Shown here piece by piece: positions 5,824-9,988 of a stretch of 9,988 nt of DNA. Position numbers and translations under genes: made by a program. Position 1 is the stretch's first letter. Every line of letters starts with the position of its first letter. This stretch comes from JBILVQ01 sp044370375. GTDB lineage: Bacteria > Bacteroidota > Bacteroidia > UBA4408. The stretch is taken from assembly GCA_044370375.1 (NCBI GenBank), contig JBILVQ010000110.1, positions 1 to 9,988 on the forward strand, written 5' to 3'. The notes beneath the pieces are model-generated. The model was not told where the DNA came from and searched no databases. It worked only from the letters and a program-made list of their open reading frames with translations.

Positions 5824-7035
5824 ATGCGCAGACTTTCTTTCGCAAGAATAGCCTGGCCCTTGAGCATGGCTGTTCTTTTATATTTCAATTGCTCGCTGGC
5901 AGGAAATCCTCCCGAAAAATCAGCCATGCTGAGCCTGGTGAATGCCGACTCTATCAACAAAGCCATTCAGCAAAACGAAGTAAAACATTATATCAAATCG
6001 GCTCTTTACCTAAATACTTTTTCCACACCCGACCGTAAGGTAAAGGGTAGTCCGGAGTTAAGCTATCGTTTCTCAGAGCTGGCTTTTGGTTTTAATACCC
6101 CGCTTAAAACCATTACCCGTTATCATGAGGAAGATAAAACCATCAGCACAACCCACATCCTTCTTAGCGGAACTTACGCAGCTTCTGCCATTGATGCCTA
6201 TTTCACTCCCGAAGTGAAAACCCTGGCTCGCTTAGGACTAGGCTTTAAGTTTATTCATAATGACGGCCAAAAGAATTCCTTTTTTCTTGCCATCAATCCC
6301 TACTCGGCCGGTCAAAAAAACCTAGGCTTGCGCAATGCAACCCGCTTGAGTACCCTTTTTATTTACAACCGCACCGTGAATCCGAAATTTAGTTTTCGCC
6401 TTGGCGTTTGGAGAAATTATCTTAGCGGTTCGGCCCGTAATCTTCCCATTTTGGGCGCTCGATTCGGCAGGTACGAAAAAGTAAATTTCAGCATTGAATT
6501 TCCTAGAAGTTTAAGCCTCAATGTGCCTGTCAAAAACTGGTTTAATTTCAGCTTGTTTTCAAAGGTTCAGGGCACCGTTTATAATTTTAAAAACGAAGAC
6601 CCCAACTTCTTTGATCGACCGCGCGAAATCACCCTTGGAAGAAGAGATGTATTGACCGGATTGCAGGGTAATTTCAGATTTGGTCCTCATTGTTCGCTCT
6701 TCATTGCTGCAGGAACCTCTACCGGTTTAATAATGCGTGCCGATAAAATTGATAACCGCGCAATCGTGCGAAGAAACCGCTATGAGTTTAGTCGTCAGGA
6801 ACTCCTGAGAGCCCCCTTCTTACAAGCAGGTATCAATATTTACTTTGGAAAAACCAAAAACCTACAAGGCAATACCCAACTTTATGATGTCATTGACATG
6901 AACAATTTGTATGGGATTGATGATGGCAATGCCAGCCTCATCGACCGCATGCAAGATGCAGACAAGAACCTAGAGTTGAAAAATCTACAATACAGAGATA
7001 TTGCCGATTTAATTGATGAACAGGATCTATATTGA
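5824..7035 (+). CDS. Predicted outer-membrane beta-barrel protein of unknown function
   Basis: I do not recognise this 403-residue protein. It begins with a probable signal peptide (MRRLSFAR, hydrophobic to about 23, cleavage near SLA at 26). C23 in YFNCSLAG does not sit in a good lipobox, so a lipoprotein is less likely. Residues about 77-342 contain many short alternating hydrophobic/polar strands with aromatic ends (LARLGLGFKFI, FSFRLGVWRNYL, VNFSIEFPRSL, WFNFSLFSKVQGTVYNF, FLQAGINIYFG), the pattern of an outer-membrane barrel. This resembles DUF6268-type barrels, though I cannot confirm the family. Unlike many barrels it does not end in an aromatic-terminated strand directly after the barrel: an acidic, probably helical tail of about 55 residues (350-403) follows. 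It is the last operon gene, four bases after the Spy-like gene, so it may be a target or input of the sigma module. Confidence 0.65.
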   Translation: MRRLSFARIAWPLSMAVLLYFNCSLAGNPPEKSAMLSLVNADSINKAIQQNEVKHYIKSALYLNTFSTPDRKVKGSPELSYRFSELAFGFNTPLKTITRYHEEDKTISTTHILLSGTYAASAIDAYFTPEVKTLARLGLGFKFIHNDGQKNSFFLAINPYSAGQKNLGLRNATRLSTLFIYNRTVNPKFSFRLGVWRNYLSGSARNLPILGARFGRYEKVNFSIEFPRSLSLNVPVKNWFNFSLFSKVQGTVYNFKNEDPNFFDRPREITLGRRDVLTGLQGNFRFGPHCSLFIAAGTSTGLIMRADKIDNRAIVRRNRYEFSRQELLRAPFLQAGINIYFGKTKNLQGNTQLYDVIDMNNLYGIDDGNASLIDRMQDADKNLELKNLQYRDIADLIDEQDLY

Positions 7036-7039
7036 AAGG

Positions 7040-7095
7040 CCTGTTCGAATGAATATCCCAATAACTCATCCCCTCTTTATCCTTTCGTGAACAGG
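7040..7095. terminator. Weak inverted repeat between convergent genes
   Basis: CCTGTTC at 7040-7046 is a perfect inverted match to GAACAGG at 7089-7095, extended by GAA/TTC (7047-7049 with 7084-7086) across a two-base bulge. It lies in the 106-bp gap between two convergent genes, where a bidirectional terminator would be expected. The loop is long (about 34 bases) and there is no T-run on either side, so it is a poor intrinsic terminator. I see nothing else in this gap. Confidence 0.2.
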
Positions 7096-7141
7096 GTTAA
7101 CATTGAAAATGGATGGAATTACTGCGCTAAAAACGGAACAA

Positions 7142-8272
7142 CTAATGTTGCATGGACTTCTTCTTAGCCCTTAATTTGGCCCCAAAAGCAATGGAAGGTT
7201 GTTCTACAAAGACATACATTCCATAGGAAAGAAAAAACAAAATTAAAAAGACCAAACTACTTTTCACGAACATACCTAAACTTCCCTTCCACCATGGCCA
7301 TAGGTATTCAATCATATCTAATAAAAAAGGCTGATGAATGAGGTAAATGCTATAACTGCAAACACCAATTACCGAAAGAAATTTAAAGATTGGCTTATGC
7401 AAGGAACCTGAGATATAAACGCTATTGATAAACCAATCGAAAAAGGCCAGCCAAGCAAAAGTGCAAAAGTAGAGTTGAAATTTTGAGCCAATTAAAAAGG
7501 CTTTGGATGCCATCAAGCCAACAAAAAGCAATAAGGAAATAAGCAACGAAAACTTTGGAAAAATGCGCTCTTTGTTCCTGAACTTCTCTGCCAAATAGGC
7601 CCCGGTTGCCCACACAATCCAAAATTTAAAAACAGAGGCATCATAGGGTAAATGCTCTTGATATCCCTTCCAAGCAAAGCCTATCCCGGCCAATACAAAA
7701 GACAGTCCCAAAAGCATCCAAAATGTTGTACCCATGCCAAACCTTTTGCGAATCATCAACAATAGCGGATAAATCAGATATAACTGTATTTCCAGGGCTA
7801 AACTCCAAAAGGCCGGATTGATGGTAAAAAAAGAACTTTCTGAAAGGTTATGCAAAAAGAAAACATGCAAAAGAAAATCTTTTAAAATATTGAAGTCGTA
7901 CAAATAACGCAGTGGATTGGAACCAAAGGCAAAAAATACAAGCACTAAAAAATAAGGTGGAAAGATTCGCCAAAAACGTTTGCTGTAAAAATTCCAAACA
8001 TTGAGCTCTTTCCCTTGCTGTTCGCCTGCGAGATAACCATTGTGAATTAAAAATCCGCTGATCAATAAAAATAATTCCACGCCTGTCCAACCAAAACCGG
8101 TAGGCGATAAAATCAACATCAGTTCTTTGAAGGAATGAAAAACAAGCAAGCCATTGGTATCATATTCGGCATGCCCATAGCCCCATTTGGCGTGGTAAAA
8201 AAACACAGCAATAATGGCGATGGCTCTCAGCACATCTATGCTCTCTAAATGATTTTTGTTTTCAGAAATCAC
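7142..8272 (-). CDS. Acyltransferase family 3 (OafA/YrhL-like) integral membrane O-acyltransferase
   Basis: This is a multi-pass inner-membrane enzyme of the acyltransferase-3 family, whose members transfer acyl groups, often acetyl, to surface sugars such as lipopolysaccharide, capsule or peptidoglycan. With the start I prefer, a GTG at 8272, it has 376 residues, normal for a stand-alone AT3 domain. Family marks are LESIDVLRAIAIIAVFFYH with the conserved R-x10-H pair (R16, H27), GVELFLLISGF at 64-74, RFWRIFP at 99-105, WSLALEIQLYLIYP at 156-169 and YSIYLIHQP at 307-315. About ten hydrophobic segments are visible. The frame stays open 55 codons further up to a TTG at 8437, but that stretch is not family-like and would run into the divergent gene. 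No C-terminal SGNH domain is present. No glycan-synthesis genes are nearby, so the acceptor is unknown. Confidence 0.9.
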   Translation of the reverse strand: MISENKNHLESIDVLRAIAIIAVFFYHAKWGYGHAEYDTNGLLVFHSFKELMLILSPTGFGWTGVELFLLISGFLIHNGYLAGEQQGKELNVWNFYSKRFWRIFPPYFLVLVFFAFGSNPLRYLYDFNILKDFLLHVFFLHNLSESSFFTINPAFWSLALEIQLYLIYPLLLMIRKRFGMGTTFWMLLGLSFVLAGIGFAWKGYQEHLPYDASVFKFWIVWATGAYLAEKFRNKERIFPKFSLLISLLLFVGLMASKAFLIGSKFQLYFCTFAWLAFFDWFINSVYISGSLHKPIFKFLSVIGVCSYSIYLIHQPFLLDMIEYLWPWWKGSLGMFVKSSLVFLILFFLSYGMYVFVEQPSIAFGAKLRAKKKSMQH

Positions 8273-8425
8273 GAAAAATCTGTTGAATTCAGGGTTACTT
8301 GGTCCGGTAAATATAATTACTGGGCGCGTAATCCATGCATTCCACAATATAAAATCCTCATGAATGCTGGATTTACCGCCCCAAAATTGATATTTTTTCT
8401 TAATTTTAGAGCAATTTTTTACCCC

Positions 8426-9988
8426 ATGAAAAAACAATTACTCCTACTGCTTTGCCTTTCTTTCATTGTAAAGATGGTCAATGCTCAATTCATTAACAAC
8501 ATCATTCCCTATTCCTGGAAATCGCCAAAAGTACAGGGGCACAACATTAACAACGCCCATTTTATTAACGATAATCGCATCATTGCCGTTGGCGATCAGG
8601 GCACTATTTTAATGAGCAACGATACCGGTGCCACCTGGAACATTCATCAAATTCCTACCATCTCTGATTTCAGGGCAGTTTGCATTGCAGATTCTATGAC
8701 TTATTACGTTGCTGCAGGAGTGCAAAACGGTAGAGGCCAAATTTACAAAACCACCGATGGCGGTCAGCAATGGGATCTTTTGCTCGATACCCTGCCTGTT
8801 ACTTTTCATGCCATCCATTTTCCTACCGACAGCATTGGTTATGTTGCAGGAAGATTAGGAAAAATTTTAAAAACTACCAATGCCGGACAATCCTGGACTC
8901 CTCTGGTTACAGGCAATGTAGCCAATTTTGTAAGTATCTTTTTTTTAAATGCCGATACCGGTTATGCCGGTGGTGAAAATTACGGACTTTACAAAACCAC
9001 CAATGGTGGAATTTCATGGTCGCTGGTAAATAGCTTTCCTCAAAACAATTGCTATAGCCTCACCTTTTTGAATGATACCCTCGGTTGGGCAGGATCCTAT
9101 TCTGGTAAAATATTCAGAACCATCAATGGTGGCTTAACCTGGCAGCAACAATTGAATCAGGCCAACTTTGAAGAAATTACACAAATTTCTTTTAACAGCC
9201 CTACCCGCGGTATTGCCATTTCTGATGGGTATTTTTATAAAACAAACAATGGTACCAATTGGACAGCTACGTTTGCCTATGCCGGCATGAACATGAAATG
9301 TGTTGCACTCAACAGCAATTCCACCATATTTATTGGTGGGTTTGGCGGTGGAATGCGTATGGCACAAAACTTTTCTAATACTTACACCAATCCTAATTTA
9401 GGTTTTGGGCTGGCATCAAATCGTTGCATAAGATTTACTGACCCTCTCAACGGTTGGGTTTGTAGCGATAATGGAATCATGGGCAGAACCTCCGATGGAG
9501 GTAATACCTGGTTGTATGATACCGCCAACTTCTTTACCAACCTTAATGATCTTGCAGCCATCAGCCCGCAAAAGGCAATTGCTGTTGGGTCTAATGGTGA
9601 AGTAGTGACAACCACCAATGGGCTGCAAACACTTACAACACAAATCATGACCAGCACCAACACACTTCAAGCCATTAGTTTCCCAACGGCTACTACAGGC
9701 TATATTGCCGGGCTTGGCGGTGTAATGTACAAAACGGTGAATGGTGGCAGCACATGGACCACCGTAAACACAGGAGTTACCTCTGATATTAACGATTTGC
9801 ATTTCATAAACGCTAATGTTGGCTTCTTTTTAGGTGAAACTGGAGCCCTCAAAAAAACCACAAATGGCGGTGCTACCTGGACAGATGCTTCCCCTAGCTT
9901 TGTCTTCTCTCCATTTTATGCCATGCATTGGATAGATGAGTTTACAGGAATTATTTCTGACAATAATGGCTATGTTGCCCGAACCACC
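8426..9988 (+). CDS. Secreted Ycf48/Asp-box beta-propeller-like repeat protein (3' end outside window)
   Basis: An open frame runs from the ATG at 8426 to the window edge, giving 521 codons without a stop. A clear signal peptide (MKKQ, LLLLLCLSFIV, cleavage after VNA at 20) shows export. The mature part is built from units of about 41 residues, each with a turn like KTTNGGxxW, the Asp-box signature (S/T-x-D/N-x-G-x-x-W) found in BNR/sialidase-type and Ycf48/Hcf136-like propellers. Nine clear copies have their tryptophan at 71, 116, 157, 198, 239, 279, 362, 444 and 485. Ycf48 itself helps photosystem II assembly, but in non-photosynthetic Bacteroidota such proteins are generally large secreted proteins of unknown ligand, often with a type IX secretion C-terminal domain. 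That end is not in the window, so secretion route and total length are unknown. Confidence 0.88.
   Translation, partial: MKKQLLLLLCLSFIVKMVNAQFINNIIPYSWKSPKVQGHNINNAHFINDNRIIAVGDQGTILMSNDTGATWNIHQIPTISDFRAVCIADSMTYYVAAGVQNGRGQIYKTTDGGQQWDLLLDTLPVTFHAIHFPTDSIGYVAGRLGKILKTTNAGQSWTPLVTGNVANFVSIFFLNADTGYAGGENYGLYKTTNGGISWSLVNSFPQNNCYSLTFLNDTLGWAGSYSGKIFRTINGGLTWQQQLNQANFEEITQISFNSPTRGIAISDGYFYKTNNGTNWTATFAYAGMNMKCVALNSNSTIFIGGFGGGMRMAQNFSNTYTNPNLGFGLASNRCIRFTDPLNGWVCSDNGIMGRTSDGGNTWLYDTANFFTNLNDLAAISPQKAIAVGSNGEVVTTTNGLQTLTTQIMTSTNTLQAISFPTATTGYIAGLGGVMYKTVNGGSTWTTVNTGVTSDINDLHFINANVGFFLGETGALKKTTNGGATWTDASPSFVFSPFYAMHWIDEFTGIISDNNGYVARTT
8603..9880 (+). repeat. Eleven consecutive 41-residue (about 123-bp) Asp-box units
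   Basis: Nine conserved Asp-box tryptophans are spaced 45, 41, 41, 41, 40, 83, 82 and 41 residues. The two double-length steps contain degenerate units: Y320 in QNFSNTY and L403 in TTNGLQTL fall exactly where the missing tryptophans are expected. The repeat is therefore an unbroken series of eleven units in phase, and continues toward the window end with ARTT at 519-521. The units are diverged at DNA level, so this is an old duplication. Confidence 0.85.

Larger units (their letters stand above)
886..7035 (+). other. Predicted seven-gene operon: split transketolase, vWA protein, ECF sigma module
   Basis: Seven consecutive plus-strand genes have intergenic distances of 30, 1, -4, 41, 12 and 4 bases. 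No terminator-like hairpin with a T-run is visible in any gap, and candidate -7 elements appear only before the first gene. This spacing suggests one transcript, with likely translational coupling at the vWA/transketolase-C and transketolase-C/sigma junctions. The 41-base gap at 4660-4700 is the only internal place where another promoter would fit easily, but I see no TAnnTTTG there. That the genes are co-transcribed is an inference from spacing. Confidence 0.7.

Noticed and set aside
8382..8408. Possible divergent -7 elements (CAATTTTG on minus, TAATTTTA on plus) between the acyltransferase and the repeat protein
   Set aside because: Each misses one consensus base and neither has a well-spaced -33 box. 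In such AT-rich intergenic DNA this is close to chance.
9416..9802. 128-codon minus-strand frame opposite the repeat protein
   Set aside because: The opposite strand is a regular 41-residue repeat coding region. The antisense frame is a by-product of the repeat codon pattern.

Overview
The window looks like chromosomal DNA of a member of the Bacteroidota. Four things point there: a transketolase split into two genes, an ECF sigma factor followed by an anti-sigma-like protein and a Spy/CpxP-like periplasmic protein of a type common in that phylum, TAnnTTTG-type -7 promoter elements with little Shine-Dalgarno signal, and a secreted repeat protein of the kind these bacteria often export. I see no mobile element, CRISPR array, tRNA or rRNA. 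The genus cannot be read from the sequence.

Layout. Positions 1-735 (minus) hold the first 245 codons of the ribosome-associated ATPase YchF, cut by the window edge. A 150-bp divergent intergenic region carries candidate Bacteroidota promoters on both strands. From 886 to 7035 seven plus-strand genes follow with gaps of 41 bp or less and one 4-bp overlap, so they are probably one operon: transketolase N-terminal subunit, a secreted von Willebrand A (vWA) protein, transketolase C-terminal subunit, an ECF sigma factor, a single-pass membrane protein that is probably its anti-sigma factor, a small periplasmic Spy-like protein, and a predicted outer-membrane beta-barrel protein. The operon meets a convergent acyltransferase-3 membrane enzyme (7142-8272, minus) across a 106-bp gap. 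Divergent from that, 8426-9988 is the start of a large secreted Ycf48/Asp-box repeat protein that runs off the window.

How the genes may work together. The two transketolase genes supply the two halves of one thiamine-diphosphate enzyme of the non-oxidative pentose phosphate pathway. The last four operon genes look like an envelope-sensing module: sigma, membrane anti-sigma, periplasmic sensor, outer-membrane protein. The unusual feature is that the two blocks are joined, with a secreted vWA protein between the transketolase halves and the sigma-factor start codon overlapping the stop codon of the second half. Whether this reflects regulation or only shared transcription cannot be decided from sequence alone.
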